Below are positions 34,701-48,198 of a stretch of DNA of 64,000 nucleotides, one piece after another. Position 1 is the first letter of the stretch, and the number at the start of each line of letters is the position of its first letter. The notes under the pieces are model-generated. The model was not told where the DNA came from. It saw nothing but the letters and a program-made list of their open reading frames with translations, and did no database searches. The DNA comes from Panopea generosa (lineage: Eukaryota; Mollusca; Bivalvia; Adapedonta; Hiatellidae). The position numbers were made by a program, and so were the translations under genes. The stretch spans positions 32,911,967-32,975,966 of the forward strand of contig CM055898.1 in NCBI GenBank assembly GCA_029582155.1, given 5' to 3'.

Positions 34701-36937
34701 CTAATAATAATAATAAGGAGATAACAACATGTATATTGGTGGCATTAACGATGGCGATTAAAGGAAGTGATGGTGATGTTTTGTAGCGTTGATAATGCAA
34801 GCATATGGGGTGGTGGTGAGGTTATGTGATATCATTGATATAATAATTGAACACGCAGTTAAAACAATTGAATCTAACAAACGAAAATGAAAAAGTAAAA
34901 CTATGAGTTATGAAACAATTAAACACTATATTTTATGAGTACACGTTTGGAAAGGTTCAATTAGATCAATGATAAATAGGGATGTGATTGACAGAGAGAA
35001 ATAGCAATTTCACACTGTGTGACTTGTAGACGGACTGACTCCTTACAATGCAACCACCTCATTTGCATCACAACGTTTTTTCATCCAATCTATAAGGAAA
35101 TGCAATCTATAACGTGCGAAGAACGCGCATTGTCGTATATAAATCAATCCCACTTGAGATGCATAATGTGGTTGAAAGGCAATAACAGTTCATTATCAGA
35201 TTGCATTGTGTATGCATTTAAATATATCATGCACATTTAGACGAAATTATCACAAGAAACAGAGGAGATAGCTCGAAAATAAAACGAGTTAATGGGTAAG
35301 TGTTACAGATTGTAATTTGTTTTAAAACAGTATAACGAACTCAAAAGAAAGTACTTTAAATAAATAAAAGTATTTGAAACGCAAAAATGCAAATATATTT
35401 TAAAGATAGACGATAAAGAAAAGAACATGCATTTCTAAACGATGGAAAATGTATTTAAACGATTTAAATTGCATCAGGCGATTAACAATGTCCTATTCGG
35501 ATTCACTCTGATTTTACAACAGCAGTGTGTGTATTTTGTCAATTGTGATATATACCAGTACACTGTTTATATGATAATCAACAAAAGTTAAATTTTAAAA
35601 TATGTTTATATCAATATATGGTTACTGTATGTATATTTATCATTTCCATTCCAATTCATCAAGTATTCGTGCCATCATTTAAGGCTGTGTGTTAAATTTT
35701 GTGTTTTACATTTTCTTAAGTGTTAAATGTCATTTGTAGCATCACGCAATGTATTACAAACGAGTGACGTTCTAAATTTCTATTTATGTAAGGTAAAAAT
35801 ATTACTTAAAGAAATCAGTAAATAGATGTATAGAACTGAAACGAAATGTTTCTTTGTATACATTATATAACAGTAAGATGAAGACCTATAATGAATATAA
35901 GACATCATATATGTAATAAAGGATTAATATAGAATCATTAATGTATTATTTGTATTTCGAATATTGGGGTGACATTACAGCGGACATCATTCTATCCCAT
36001 ATACTTATTTAATTGTGTATTTTTATATTGGACTTTTATCCTTTGCGAGAAACGGAATCAAATTACGTTTCATTTAATAAGATGCTCTAGATCTTATTAG
36101 CCATATTGTTGTAACGATGTTATATTATTGAGTTAATTAAATTAACCATTGATATTTCCCATAATATAATATTTAATTAATTCAATAAATAAATAAATAA
36201 TTATTTTCTTCACTTGGTATTCATTATATCTATGCACATGATGCTATTTGGTCATATAAATTAATAAAAATAGTCATTGTCATGTTATTTTTTAACATTA
36301 TTGATAACATGTTAGGTTACATGTTATTGCAGGTAGAACACATTTATTAACATGAAACTGTCAATATTATGACGTATTGATAACGATACAGAACCAATAC
36401 ATCAACCATGTCTACAACATAAACTTTAAAATGCATGTTGTTTAAACTAAAAACTGTAACGAATTTGGTTTATGTGATATTGAAATTTGTTAAGTTACTT
36501 TCTTCAGTCGTGTAACAATCAAACATACTGTAAAACAAAATACATATGTTTTCACATGTAATCCATATACTATGTTTATAACTGTTAAATTGTAATCAAA
36601 CGGCATTTTTACAGCACATGTGTGTATGAAATATATACATATGAACTTTTCTTACCATTGTATTGTTTTTTTTATTCGATTCATTTCATATTTTATTCAA
36701 TAAACAGTAAATTATGAATATATTTTGATACAACATAATACGAGTGAATTTGGGTTTATAAAAAAAAAACAGTATGGCCAATCGTCATGTGCTTAATGCA
36801 ATGGACAATCAATGGTTATATGTATGTCCTTTGAACATGCACAAATGTTAAATGAGTAAACACACAACTGAAGCATGATTTAAAAAATATTGATTAACAA
36901 ATATTTTCATTGGTTCCACTCAGATAATTTTGTTTGA
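34701..36937. other. Unassigned AT-rich stretch
   Basis: Over 2 kb with no recognisable gene or repeat. ORFs of 60-73 codons are the length expected by chance in AT-rich DNA. Confidence 0.45.
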
Positions 36938-37080
36938 ATGGAGTTTAACGCCATTTTCAACACATTTCAGGTTATATATGCCATATCCAGTTTTACTGGT
37001 GGAGGAAGACCTTACTTAGACTGAGTCAGACTGAGTAGAACCACAGATTTTTGCAAGATATTGGCAACTTTCTAAGATAA
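36938..37080 (-). mobile_element. SINE-3 3' fragment
   Basis: On the plus strand it reads GAATGGAGTTTAACGCCATT, then GGTTATATATGCCATATCC and GGTGGAGGAAGACC, and ACTGAGTCAGACTGAGTAGA. This is the reverse complement of the 3' half of SINE-3 at 54729-54955. The head is missing. Confidence 0.7.
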
Positions 37081-37199
37081 TATAAACTGGTTAAACGTCG
37101 TCAGATTAATGATCTATAAATGTATTTATAGATTATATGTATATAATTGAGATATTGTTGCTTCATACGTTAATTAAAAATACAATTAAACATACGGTT

Positions 37200-37970
37200 G
37201 CTACGAGTGCACACAAAAAAAGTATATGGACGGACGACTTAGACTGATATACTAACTGAAGTCAATTGTTATCTGATAAAAGTATTTGAAAATTTACAGA
37301 ACACAAATAAAACGAAATGCAAATAACAGACCTCGCCTTATTAAGGCATATTATTATATTTAAGTAAGCAAAAGGAGTCTCATGAATCCAAATATCCAGA
37401 ACGATAACCACAATGAGGTATATTTTGTGTATCAACCGTGACAGACATTTCGTTGTTTTGAACATATAATTGATATATAACGTACATAGTGTTAGCGTTT
37501 GATTGTGTATTCAGGTCCATACAAAATTATCAAAAACATGTAGAGAATGTCAGTGACATCTGACGTTAAAATTTGTTGTAAGTAAAAAAAAAATGAATCA
37601 GTTGTAATAAGTGTAAATTTGGCAAAACATATTAAAGTTTCCAAAAGTGGAGTCAACGTAATAATGGTGTTCTCTTCAGTGTTTTCTTGATACGTTATTT
37701 ATCTTTGATTGATATGGTTTTAAATACCCAGGGAGTTACGCTCTTAACTCATTTACACATGTTTTGATAGTTTAAACATTTTTCGAGCTAATTCTGCTAA
37801 AATTAGGTCACAACATAAAACACTGTTATACTACCCGAGTTGTTGATCAAAATGATAGTCAGAGGGAAGGATCCCGGAAGCACAGAACACGACATAGACA
37901 AAGAGAAGACTTAATGTTATCGAATCAGTTCATGAAAGGCGACGGTAAATACAATAACGGCTTAATGGTG
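37200..37970 (+). repeat. R1 dispersed repeat, copy d
   Basis: It aligns with 880-1740 of copy a. Anchors are GTGACAGACATTTCGTTGTT, AAATTATCAAAAACATG, ATACGTTATTTATC, CCGAGTTGTTGATCAAA, CGACATAGACAAAGAG and ATAACGGCTTAATG. Homology stops near 37970. Confidence 0.78.
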
Positions 37971-38439
37971 TTTATGAGGCCAAAATAGCTATAAATATGT
38001 TTACAAAATGATCAAAACCAGTAAAAAGCACGACATGTCATTATCATTAATAAATAAAGTCCGGATGGTTTGGTATGTCAAATCCACCAAAACATAACCA
38101 TACCATTGTGACAAAGTTTAGGTGAGTGAAGATACCTTTGTTATAAATATATATAAAAAACAAGGGAGTATGAATTTTGTCATTACACGGATCTTAATAC
38201 CAAAAAAACAACAAAAAAAACAACAACAAACGCGTGTATTAAAGAGACATAAGACAATTCAGTACACTCTATTTCATCTAATTTTGTTTCAGATAAAACA
38301 TATATTTTTATGATGCTTATATGAAAATTTAATAACCAGGTATGTTTGCGGTCTCTTAATTTCGTTTGTATTTTGTAAAGGTGTATTTCAGAATGATTGA
38401 AAGACATCAGTCATATATTTTATTGATTATATGACCAAA
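37971..38439. other. Unassigned stretch
   Basis: Contains an A/C-rich low-complexity run at about 38200-38230. No gene is supported. Confidence 0.35.
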
Positions 38440-38720
38440 ACATGTCACAAAAGTATGTTTTTATCTGCTTAATAGATAGATGTCTCAAAATTAAAATTTA
38501 TTTAATTTTCTAAACAAAAAATAACCTTGATTTCACTTGCTTTAAGTGAGTTAATGATTTCTAAAATACGAATTTCCAAATAGTAAAACTGGGACATTAA
38601 TATTTTGGTATGGTAATATGTATATGCAATATTGATAAGATGCGTAAACATGAGTTCAATCAAATCAGCGTTGTCGTGTGTACCGTTACTCGATGTTATC
38701 ATAAAAATCTAAATTGAATT
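38440..38720 (+). repeat. R3 dispersed repeat, copy 2
   Basis: Matches 10860-11190; see anchors ACATGTCACAAAAGTATG, TTTCCAAATAGTAAAACT and GTTGTCGTGTGTACC. Confidence 0.65.
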
Positions 38721-39414
38721 GTACTTTGCATAATAATATACTTTCTGTATACCTTGGCCTGAAATCCGTAACATTTCTCTCCCCTCACGTTTGTTGTCCA
38801 TGTCCCAGATTGCTTTGCCTTTAATTATACATTATTATTCTCCAGTCGTAACACAGGCACCCTAATCTACAGAAAATTAAGCAGTGATTATAACATGCAA
38901 ATTCTTCTGATGATGGCGAAATCTCATTTCATTGATATTCATGCCGTTATCTCACATGCGACAGCTACTTTTTTATTCAAAGGAATGAACGATCGGTTTA
39001 CATTTAGTTAACTTTAATCGTTTGAAATATTATTTGTATTTAAAGCATTTAGAACATATGTGCAAGTAATTTACACATTCTTTTGAGTGTTTATATTCAT
39101 GTGCGTAAGATGATGATTAAAATGTTCGTAAGTAAGATAAAACTACACAGCATATTTTAAGATCAACTGACCAAATTAAACAGAAGTAGAAAATAATACA
39201 TTTAATATAACACAAAACTTATATAACACTTTCATTGTTACGTTCATATGAACCAATATACTGCGTCGTTTTGCATTTATTTTTATAAATGTCATCGATT
39301 TTAAGCAATGAACTGTAAAAACATATTATCTGATAAATATTGCTTATATATAATAAAACTTTATACCATTATGAAGAAGAAAATATTCTTCAATTCTTAA
39401 TAGAAATTTGACTC
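38721..39414. other. Unassigned stretch
   Basis: No gene or repeat recognised. Confidence 0.35.
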
Positions 39415-39562
39415 GTATTAATTGATAAAAACTTAGCAGCAACAAATCACAGCCGCTATGAACCATTTTGAAAATATTTCATAACCAAAGTACATAGGCC
39501 TATTTTTTAAGAGTAAGAATCTTGCTACCGTGGGTAAAAGGGGCGTAACTGTGTAGTAAGAC
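39415..39562 (-). mobile_element. MITE-1 partial copy
   Basis: AGGGGCGTAACTGTG and TAGTAAGAC at the right edge are the complement of the MITE-1 left terminus at 16072. Further in, AACCATTTTGAAAATATTTC and CATAACCAAAGTACAT match 16130-16170 inverted. The other terminus was not found. Confidence 0.65.
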
Positions 39563-39564
39563 GT

Positions 39565-40760
39565 TCAGGTGTGAATTTTATGAAACTTGCTAGGATGCAT
39601 CATTGCCAAGTGCAGATGTGCATATTGTCTTTGTGTTCCAGTACGATTTTTTTACTACCGAGTTATGGCCCTTTGATTATGCCTGTGACCAAGCTCTTGT
39701 GTGCGCTATTTATCTACAACCCCTTGTTGGAAATTTATGAAACTTGCTAGGATGCATCATTACCAAGTGCACATGCGCATATTGTCGTCCGGTTCGATGA
39801 TTTTTCATGGAGTTATGGCACTTAAATTGAGTCTGTGACCAAATTATTGTTTGCGCTTTTTCTTACAACACAATGTTGCAATTTTACGAAACTTACTAGC
39901 ATGTGTAACTACCAAGTGGAAATGCGCTTATTGTCGTTGTGTTACGGTTCGATAATTTTCCATGGAGTACTGGTTGTTTATTAAACCTGTGACCAAATAA
40001 ATAGCCTGCGCTTTTTCTCTCCAACCTCAGGTTAGAATTTTATGAAACTTGTTTTACATGCTTGTCATACATAGCTGCGTCTGTCGGTCCCCAAATTCTT
40101 GTCAGGCTATTTCTCTAGAACCATTGATTGTAATTTTATGAAACGTGCTAGGATGCATCATTACCAAGTTGTCTTTATGTTTCGGTTCGATGATTTATCA
40201 CATAGTTATGGCCCTTCGATTCTATCTGTGAACAAATTTTGTGGGCTATTCTCTACAACCCCATATTGGAATTTTATTAAACAAGCTAGAATGCAAGTGA
40301 AAATGCGCATATTGTCTTTGTGTTCCGGTTCGATGATTTTTTTATGGAGTTATAGCCCTTTAATTAATTCTGTGATCAAATTCTTGTAAACGCTATTTCT
40401 CTTCAACCTCAGTTTGGAATTTTATGAAACGTGCTAGGATGCATCATTACCAAGTTGTCTTTATGTTTCGGTTCGATGATTTATCACATAGTTATGGCCC
40501 TTCGATTCTATCTGTGAACAAATTTTGTGGGCTAGAATGCAAGTGAAAATGCGCATATTGTCTTTGTGTTCCGGTTCGATGATTTTTTTATGGAGTTATA
40601 GCCCTTTAATTAATTCTGTGATCAAATTCTTGTAAACGCTATTTCTCTTCAACCTCAGTTTGGAATTTTATGAAACTAGCTAGGATGCATCATTACCAAA
40701 TGCAGATGCGCATATTGTCTTTGTGTTCCAGTACGGTAATTTTTCATGGAGTAATTGCGG
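39565..40760. repeat. ~150-bp tandem repeat array with recent 286-bp duplication
   Basis: The block TGAAACTTGCTAGGATGCAT recurs near 39582, 39739, 39888, 40044, 40140, 40278, 40426 and 40672. Each unit also has GCGCATATTGTC, GGTTCGATGATTTTT and GAGTTATGGCCCTTT. Most steps are 138-157 bp; one unit is shortened to 96 bp. Segment 40140-40425 is duplicated at 40426-40671; read by eye the two copies are identical except for a 40-bp gap in the second. A 96-codon ORF (40099-40389) follows the repeat and is not a gene. Confidence 0.9.
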
Positions 40761-41433
40761 CTTTATAGCTTGTTCAATGCCATTCACACATGCGCAGTGA
40801 TGACGATTTTCTTGACGACTTTTGTAGGCTGTTTTAACAAATAAGAGCGACACAATTTTAAAACAAAAGCGATTCCATTGGTTGTCAATTAAGGTTAAAC
40901 ACTATATCATTTTAAAGCTATGTCTCCTGTAGGACACATATTTATGATAATTTAACGTCACATCGTGTTGGTAATGTTTTAAGCCATTGTTTATTGTTTG
41001 ACTTTTATTTAATTATTGCTTTGCTCATTAATTATTATAATGTATTGACAGTTCACGTAATTGATATCATGTGATATTATTTTAAAATTCAAATACATTA
41101 TTCATGTAAACACTTCCTCTGCGATATCGTCTCCAATAAGTCGGAAATAAAATTAAGTTTGTATTTGACATTCACTTTTTCGTTTTAAGGTCTCCGGGAA
41201 AATTAGTTGGAAATGCCCTAGAACATCAAACAATTTATTCTAATTTAGTGAATGAGTTATTTTCACGGTGCCATAGTCTCCGTTTGCATAATAAGGCGAC
41301 ATGAAATGTCAAAAATACAATTGATTTTGGAATTAAATTAATGAATTAACATTTGGTTCCTTTTAGCTTCCCCATGTTTCAAATCAATTCCACTCCTGGC
41401 TGTATCAACGGGTAAATAGTCAACAATGCAAAT

Positions 41434-41471
<38 letters not shown>

Positions 41472-42599
41472 TTCTCTCTCTCTCGGTGTTTGTGTTTGTG
41501 TGTTTTCCATTATTTAACGTAATCCTTATTTCATTAAAAATCTAAGAGCACCTGACGAATAGTTACACAGATATAAACTTGTTGCTACGTTGTGAATGGA
41601 TGTTTTAAAAAGAAGAAAAAAATTACAACAAATTTGATTAATATCACTTTTATCATATGAATTGATTTTGTAATTCAAATGGCCATTTTAAGCAAAAAAC
41701 ATTGACAACACATATTATAGACATTGAACATAATAATGTTTGATTGCTAGTAATTACAAAAATAACGCTTTATAGATTTGAAAAAAAATGTGTGTCGGGT
41801 TTGCAAAACATAAAATATAATAATAGTATTCAAAGGACACAGACCATTGTAAAGTAAATGTGCAAGTATATTTGTGTTTATACTACATTAAATAATACTT
41901 TGAAAGTTAAGGTTGATTTTATATTCACCATTCATAACAGCGCCACAATCGGATCTGTTAAAATTACCAGCCTATATGTTAGAAAGCACAATTCGACTTC
42001 AGTCTGATCCAATAAAAATGTTCACGAAAAATCACACTCAAACCCGCACAAACACACACGTTATCACGGTCCTCCTTAATTCTTCCATGCAAACATAATT
42101 ACGTATGTTTAACGAAAGGATGGCAAAGGCATTACAATAAAATATTACCTAAGTCACGGTAATTTTAACGGATATCTTGCATCCGACAGAAAATTATAAA
42201 ATTTAATGACGAAATTCAATACCATCATTCATTATAAATGACAAACCCCAGCACTGAATATACAAGCGGTCGTCAAGTATTTTTTGAGCTCACAAAAAAG
42301 TTATTTAAACACAAACCTTTCTTTTAACAAAAACGTCCATGAAAACTTTATGGAGAGCTGACGAAAATGATATGAAAAATATTTTTCAAAACAGATTTCG
42401 GTCAATTGGTATAACACGGGTTTTATTTCACCTTCAAACAATATAGTCTTACTGCATAAGCCCAAACATACACATAATGTAACCAAAATAAAATATGTAC
42501 TATAAAGCAAAATGGAAAATACATTATAACTACACCGTTTATATCACACAATATTATAGATTTAGCAAACGTTGTTTAAAATTAGGATTTTTTGTATCG
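40761..42599. other. Unassigned stretch with a CT microsatellite
   Basis: No gene is supported; ORFs at 41913-42098 and 42301-42510 have no domain. Confidence 0.4.
41433..41484. repeat. (CT)n microsatellite
   Basis: A nearly pure CT run with interruptions near its end (CTCGCTTTCTC), followed by GT/TTTGTG-rich bases. Confidence 0.95.
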
Positions 42600-43180
42600 A
42601 TTGTCATGCTCAGTTCTAAATTTGATCATAATTAATTACTTAGAATATGTTCAAAGTGAAAGCATAATTTAAAATTAAAAAGCAACGTACAACAATTACT
42701 TAGTTAGTATCTACTTCCATCCGAAGTACATCACCACAATTCAACTATGTCATGAACAAAATGTACAATCAGACTAAATTTTAACATGATTTTTGATAAT
42801 TGAACATAATATTTTAAAAGGTCACGCAATTAGTAAACTATTTTATTTACAGGAGTATGGTTCGGGGTTCGTCCTTAGTCACACTAATTTTATCGCTAAA
42901 ACAGACGATAACTATATTTGGTAGAATATGTTAATGATCAAGCTAGGTTTATGTACTTACTTTTATTGTAAAACATTTTCACTAATGTACCGATCACTTT
43001 GATTCAAGACTTCATAAAAGCTTATTGTTATTATATGTCTTGTAATTCAATTGTAACACGTTGAATTTAAACGTGTTGTGTTCAATTCTGTATTGTCGTG
43101 ATTGCACTACATCGACTATCCTTTAATAAACAGCCTCAGTAAAACAACGTATTATGCAACACATCCTTCATATAACAGAC

Positions 43181-43498
43181 ACAAGTATTATAGACCGCAG
43201 CTTGGTCCAGTGGTAGAGCGTCCGCCTCGCATGAAAAATATCGTGGGTTCGATCCCCAACATGTTCATAAGACTTTAAAAATGGTACTCACTTGACGCTC
43301 AGCATTTAGAGGAAAGTTCTCGGTCTGGTCTACACGGTGTCAGTATAATGTGACTGGGTGGAGTATCATACCATGTGTCTCCGGCATGACACTCCAGTGT
43401 GACAGCGCTCAGAATACTGTCTCAGGCAGACACCGTCGCGATATGACTGAAATATTGTTGAAAGCGACGCTAAGCACCATATAACAACAACAAGTATT
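43181..43498 (+). mobile_element. SINE-2 copy 3, forward, in R1 copy e
   Basis: The head starts about 43193 with GACCGCAGCTTGGTCC; box A is TGGTCCAGTGGTAGAGC and box B is GGGTTCGATCCCC. The tail ends GCTAAGCACCATATAACAAC. ACAAGTATT at 43181-43189 and 43490-43498 is the target duplication. The empty site is seen in copy a at about 1985 (AATACTTGTGTCTG on the other strand). Confidence 0.92.
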
Positions 43499-44698
43499 GT
43501 GACATTGCCAATGCTTGCACCAACATGTTAATATTGATTATACTACTAATAAATACATTAACTTGATTAATCGCCAATTCAGCAAATCTTCCTGTCACAG
43601 TTTCACTAAACATCTCAACATGAGAGATTTTGAAATGCTATAACTTCATTAAAATTGATCACCTTACAAGATATGATATGATAAGTTTTATTTCAAATAT
43701 CCAATAGTCACGCAAGCCCATCTGGTACGTGATGTATACATACTAATATGACAGACAGTGGTTTATTAATGATAATTATCAGTTACAATGTTATTTTCAT
43801 GGTATCTTATCGAATAAATTAAAATTTAAGCAAGGGTGAAAGTGATAGAAGGTAGAGAGGTGGCATAACAGTAAAAATATTCAAAAGTTATGTCAGAAAG
43901 CAAATATAATGCAACATGGTCTTACCAACAATATATATTGTATATACAATTGGAAATTCACGAGCTATATTACTTGTTTGAAAAGCTTTCAGTATAAAAA
44001 GTTTTTTTTTATATTGTGCTGTTGTTTTCTGAATTTAACAAATTGTAACACATATTTTACCAATGAGCAAAGATCCGTTCTGATATTAATTCTTTGTAGC
44101 CATTGTTTAAATTATCATTGAGGGAAACTAATATTTCTCAATTTGAGATGTTTAGTAAAACCGGCACCTGTCATTATGTTGTAGATAATATTCAACTGTG
44201 ATTGATTATGTTTCACTTACTGCTGTTAATACTGTGTTCCTTTGAGACAATGAAGCTCATTCAATGCTCAAACATAACATAGTGTTAAAAGAAAGTATAT
44301 CAAGATTTTTCGAAAATCTTAAAATTGGATAAATTTGCACAACTTCTACAATGTTATTATTTTTGACCTGATAAACGATTTCTAACTTCACTGACATTCT
44401 ATATTATGTTGTTTGATAATTCTGTATGGACATGAATGCGCATGAAGCTACATTATGGTTCTGAATGATATTGATATTGGAATTTTCTATAAGTGTAATA
44501 TATAGTTCGTTGACTGTCATCGTGTGGTATGTGGAAATGGAAAACAGCTGTTTGTGATGTAGGTTTAATGAATTAATTTTTTCTGGCACTTTGGCGTTAA
44601 ATTCATTTTGTGATATATGTGGTACACATTACCAAATCAACTTAATTAATATTGAAGTCTTTATCTGCCACTGCAAAGCGCTTACACTTTGTACGTTT

Positions 44699-45606
44699 TA
44701 TATACTAGAAACTGTGCATGGGTATAATATGTTATAACTTAGGAGATATATAAGAAATTGCAAAAAAAAATTCAACAGGGTTTTATCTGACCTTTATTTA
44801 ACACCAGCTCAATTGATATGGTTATTGCATCAGCAGCGTCTTGGATAGAGATCAGTTTTCAGAGACGTTCTCTAAACAAAGTCCATTTCATCAATACCGT
44901 GTATGTCCACCATTGGAATCGATGCATGCTTGGCAACGACGCCTTATTGATGCGACAAGTGACGTACAGGACGTATGGAGAACAGGACGTATGACTGGAC
45001 TTCGTGGACGTATGCTTCGTTCAAGCAATCGATTACGTACCGTTCGGGGACTAATTCTTCTAAGGCTAGGAATACTTATAGCCGTCAAAGTAGCAGTTCT
45101 GACCGTGATGTACGTATCCTGGCGATTAGACGTTAAGCGTGGACGTCTTGACCGAGGCCGGTCTCTGGTGGTCCCAAACTGTTGGTACCGTCTCCACAAG
45201 GCGTTTACAGTATTCTGGTGCACACTAAATTGTCTGGCAACGTCAGTATGACGTACAGCAGCTTCAACCATGCCTACGGCGCGGCATCTGTTAGTTTCAT
45301 TCAACCTTGGCATCAAAGACGTTTTTCAAAATTATGCTGGTTTTGTGTCTTACAGGTATCAACACTATGCTTTTACACAGATTTAGGCGACAAACGTGTT
45401 TGCAATTGACTGCTAGCCGAAAAAAAGTCAAAACGAAGACGTTGGCCAGAAAGACAAACTACCCGTGCAACTCATGCACTGACCAGTGTAAATGACCGAC
45501 AGGGATACACAACTATCCTGTGTAAAGTTTCAAGCTTTAATTTATAAAATTGAGCGATACATGAACATTTTACACATGCACAGTTTCTTTTTTCCGCTAG
45601 TATATA
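44699..45606 (-). mobile_element. Tc1-like element, internally deleted, 908 bp
   Basis: Ends are inverted repeats: TATATACTAG at 44699-44708 and CTAGTATATA at 45597-45606, with AAACTGTGCATG (44709-44720) mirrored by CATGCACAGTTT (45575-45586). The right side has about 10 extra bases between the two blocks. It holds only the front half of a transposase. R1 homology runs on both flanks up to the ends, which confirms the limits. The TA-rich junctions fit Tc1/mariner insertion at TA. The usual length is about 1.3-1.7 kb, so the catalytic region was lost by deletion. Confidence 0.85.
44891..45316 (-). pseudogene. Tc1-like transposase, N-terminal half
   Basis: The reading frame gives about 141 residues. 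A first helix-turn-helix spans residues ~10-45 (GMVEAAVRHTDVARQFSVHQ, then NTVNALWRRY). A GRPR-like basic linker follows (DRPRSRRPRLT). The second DNA-binding domain is at ~60-115 (SPRTVRNRLLERSIRPRSPV). The frame ends in IDSNGGHTRY and a stop at the point where the first catalytic Asp block of the DDE domain should begin. Immediately after, LFRER stands where LF-x-DE would be expected. The remaining ~200 residues are missing. It may start at ATG 45313 or 45310. It can no longer catalyse transposition, though it might still bind DNA if expressed. Confidence 0.85.
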
Positions 45607-48198
45607 TATCAGTTATATGTTCTCAACAACGAAACGTATTTTGACTGTTGAAACAAAACTGAACCCATTGCTGTTATTTTCCTCGACCTTTGGACTCATA
45701 AGCTCGTTCCGTTTGCTTAAAAAGAACAAAAATGCCTCAATAAAGCGAGGCCTGTTATAAGTCCTTTTTCTTATTGGTTATTTGTGGATTTACGAATACT
45801 TTTATCAAGTAATAATTGATTTCGATTCATTATACAATCATTATAAAGCAGTATTAATAACCTTTTGTCCGTCGGTAAACATTTTGTTGTAAGCACTCTA
45901 TCATCCGTATGTTTCATTGTATCTCCATCAAACCTATATAACCACAATATCTCGGACGAGATTGTGAACTGACGAAATCGGATAATACGAGTAATGATCC
46001 TTGATACACAAAACATGCACTACTTGATCTTAAATGTACTTTAGCATACGCAACTTTAGGTTGATCCTCAGCGAACTTACGCTGTAGTTATAAAATCATG
46101 GACAAGTTTTTGAACTGCTCACATCAATACCGGAGTAATGAGCATTGAGTCGTCAAACAGTGCACTATTTGACATTGTATGCACTCTAGCACCAACTTAT
46201 TAGGATGACCCTTACTAAACTCACACAGTTATCCCTCGGACATGTATATATTGTAACATACTTTGAAATATCTAAAAACATATACAATCCATATAAGATT
46301 GACAAACATCGCTTATTTGTAGTACGTCTCCACGGCAGCAGTTTCATTGTCAGTATTAATACCATACTTTCCTTTAAATTCTTTTAATATAGATCATGGA
46401 AAATGTCCATTCTAATATAGCCGAAAACCTGATTCCTGGCTATCAAAAAGTAGAAAAAGTAGATAAAACTGATCAATGCAATTGTACGATTATACATAGA
46501 TATGATGATTATCAATGTCAATGTATTTTCTTGAATGGCTATTTAATTGTATAGAATTTGTCATTGCTATAATTAATCATTTCCTCTTTTATTCTATTCA
46601 GTCTAAGGTTAAACTTGTAATATATCTCGTTTCAATTAAGAAATTTAGACCTTAGATTGAAAGTGTTCGACAGTTGGTAAAAGCATTTGTCCTGTGACTG
46701 CGAAGTAATTACAAGCAAACTCATCTATCCCCTATATTAATCATGTTCTGAACAGTGTTAATGGCACGGATATTCGTTGAGTAAATTAATTATTTTCAAC
46801 AATTAGCACCGTTGACCATTATTAAAAGGAACTTCGTGCAGACATTAATAATGGTCGCCGTGGTTTTCTCAATGATAACCAAGTTATCGGACCAAAGGAC
46901 TCCACTTTGCATATAGCAACTATGAAATGTAACAAGAAATGCAGTAAATACATCATATATAGTTCATCGTTAAACTAATGGCAACAATTGTCACGAATAA
47001 TAAAACTTCGTATAGGAAACCAAACAGTGGTATTGATATATTTTAAAAAGAGAATTCTAAATCAGATCATAACTTAAGATAATAACACTTTTAAAATGTA
47101 TGCATTAGAATATTTGGCTTTAATTAAAAAAAAGGTTTATGAATAGCAAGTAAACAAAAAAACAAAAACAAACCTACATCCCCGGCGATAATACAAATGC
47201 TAGCAATACATACATGTATATAGTTATCAAAATGGCGTATATACAGAAGAAGTATAAAAATTGCCACCACTCTGTGACGTTCAAAAAACAACTGAAAAAA
47301 TTGGACTTAAAAATGTTTCAAGTAGTCTCGCGTCTTCTCGCGCCGTCCGTCAGACACACGAAGAGAGTTTGCATATTGATATAGCTAGGCATGGTAATTT
47401 AGAAATCTGCTGCATGAAAATAGTTCCAACCAATCAAAATAGTTTAAAGTTGTCAGATGTTATATAAAAGCAAATAACAACTAAAATAAAATCATTTTAA
47501 AATTATTTAATAAAATATTTTTTTTGTTTTAACATTTTAATGAAAAACCTGATGTTTTCATGTATGACGGTCTCCTTAAACCAGTATTACATTTCCTCTG
47601 TCATCAATGTTACATAAAAACTTATAATAACGTTTAATAACATATAATATGTTTCTGTGACAAAACAATATTTTTTTTAGATAAATCATCGTCCTTAACC
47701 GGCAAGAATGTTTGATAATGTGATGTATTGGTTTTATTAAGTAGTTTTAAAAAAAAATGGAGATTGTTAAAATAAAAATTACATCAAAGCTACTCTAAGT
47801 GAAATATTATGACTTTGACATAAATTTTAGTTAATAAAAGGAGTTTCAGTTATCATTTGCATTTTAACCATGGCAACTGAAATTTTCTTACAATTGTTAT
47901 GTTATACTGTTTGATTCCATTTTATTTAATAAATTGTTATATAATGTATTTACTTTTGTGTCTGATATATTTAATAAAGCGTGTTTTTTTATATTTCTAG
48001 TGTACTTATTGTTGCTTTGATTTATATTGCATACACGTTTGCGTTTATCTTTCAAATTGTAGTATTCACTTGTACATCTAACAAAGCGTTTATTTCTATT
48101 GTATTGAGTATTGAGTATTTTACATATTGTATTTACTATTGTGTTTTTTCTCTTACTGCTATTTTTGTTATATCGTTAACTTCTATTTTATTTACTCT

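Noticed and set aside
40099-40389. 96-codon ORF with repeated Phe/Asp-rich segments
   Set aside because: It follows the ~150-bp tandem repeat; other units of the array have stops at the matching positions.
39582-40700. The repeated GGTTCGATGAT motif considered as tRNA box B
   Set aside because: There is no matching box A or cloverleaf; it is part of the ~150-bp tandem unit.
43193-43270. Possible functional tRNA gene
   Set aside because: Box A and box B are good, but the segment is the head of a SINE with target duplications and is followed by the SINE body. The same applies to heads near 13460-13526, 26810-26880, 29275-29348, 48205-48285 and 60800-60870.
44841-45251. 136-codon plus-strand ORF
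   Set aside because: It is the shadow of the Tc1 transposase frame on the opposite strand.
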